From contig JBITNC010000001.1 in NCBI GenBank assembly GCA_050084985.1, forward strand, positions 178,498,001 to 178,562,000: a stretch of DNA of 64,000 nucleotides. Reading direction: 5' to 3'. Below the pieces are notes generated by a model. It was not told the origin of the DNA. It made no database searches and saw nothing but the letters and a program-made list of their open reading frames with translations. This document shows, in pieces, positions 63,701 through 64,000 of this stretch (position 1 is its first letter; each line of letters opens with the position of its first letter). The stretch comes from Nageia nagi (taxonomy: Eukaryota; Pinophyta). Both the position numbers and the translations under genes were made by a program.

Positions 63701-64000
63701 TAACTTATCTACTCAAATAACTCTAAAAGTAAAGTTAACATATTAACTAATGGATTTATTAAGAGGGAAACTAGATTACATTCAAGTATATGGATATAAA
63801 CCAATTATAAGAGAAATATATTAATTGTAACCTTCAATATTACTTTGCTTTTATACTACAATTAAATTTATATTTAAAGCAGATCATGTAAAATATATAA
63901 GCATTATAACCCTTAATTGGTTATTTAATTTACTTTATTATAACAAATTCCACTTACTACATGCCCTTGAACTTTCCCACAAATGACCATGTTCTACCAA
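63701..64000. other. Right flank, nothing recognised
   Basis: AT-rich DNA after the giant element, with no coding pattern. Confidence 0.5.

Overview
This window looks like nuclear DNA from a large, repeat-rich seed-plant genome. The evidence is several plant L1-type LINEs whose first ORF carries a DUF4283-like domain and a CCHC knuckle, Ty1/copia debris, decayed pentatricopeptide-repeat (PPR) coding sequence of the plant organelle RNA-editing/processing type, a probable tRNA-derived SINE and many (TA)n tracts. Base composition is extremely AT-rich (roughly 25-30% GC by eye) and CpG is scarce in most of the window. In-frame stops in the dead elements are mostly isolated point changes rather than frameshifts, which fits long-term loss of methylated cytosines. 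A low-GC gymnosperm would fit, but the species cannot be read from the sequence. I see no intact protein-coding gene and no tRNA, rRNA, CRISPR array or bacterial-style operon. Nearly everything recognisable is a dead mobile element or a broken gene copy.

Layout. 1-430 holds the edge of an ORF1-like fragment of a neighbouring LINE. 600-5,700 is a nearly full-length LINE on the minus strand (ORF1 then ORF2). 5,730-9,780 is unassigned except for a 25-bp minisatellite and a 123-bp duplication. 9,780-11,150 keeps more CpG than its surroundings. 12,960-13,740 is a LINE ORF1 fragment, 13,850-14,880 a minus-strand copia integrase/reverse-transcriptase remnant, and 15,500-18,760 another minus-strand LINE ORF1 split by about 0.7 kb. 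A probable SINE lies at 18,951-19,255. Two LINEs then run away from each other: 20,040-23,150 (minus) and 24,110-28,068 (plus). 32,548-35,464 is a minus-strand LTR element with about 1-kb copia-type LTRs and only about 450 bp between them, and its right LTR carries a 566-bp insertion. A candidate MITE with about 70-bp terminal inverted repeats sits at 37,458-37,787. 42,560-43,480 is one more LINE ORF1, 45,205-45,983 a PPR pseudogene interrupted by a long microsatellite, and 49,330-50,110 a LINE RNase H/3' end.

The most interesting object is a 13-kb minus-strand LTR element at 50,628-63,700. Its two LTRs are about 4.3-4.4 kb each. PBS-like and PPT-like sites lie in the right places. The internal region encodes long, unrecognised, coiled-coil-rich protein with no reverse transcriptase or integrase that I can see. 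Both LTRs carry, antisense to the element, the same eight-unit array of a PPR-like motif. This suggests that host PPR sequence was captured into the LTR before this copy inserted.

No genes here appear to work together as a pathway. The window records successive insertion, nesting and decay. All alignments and translations were done by eye, so element edges are approximate unless an exact terminal motif is named.
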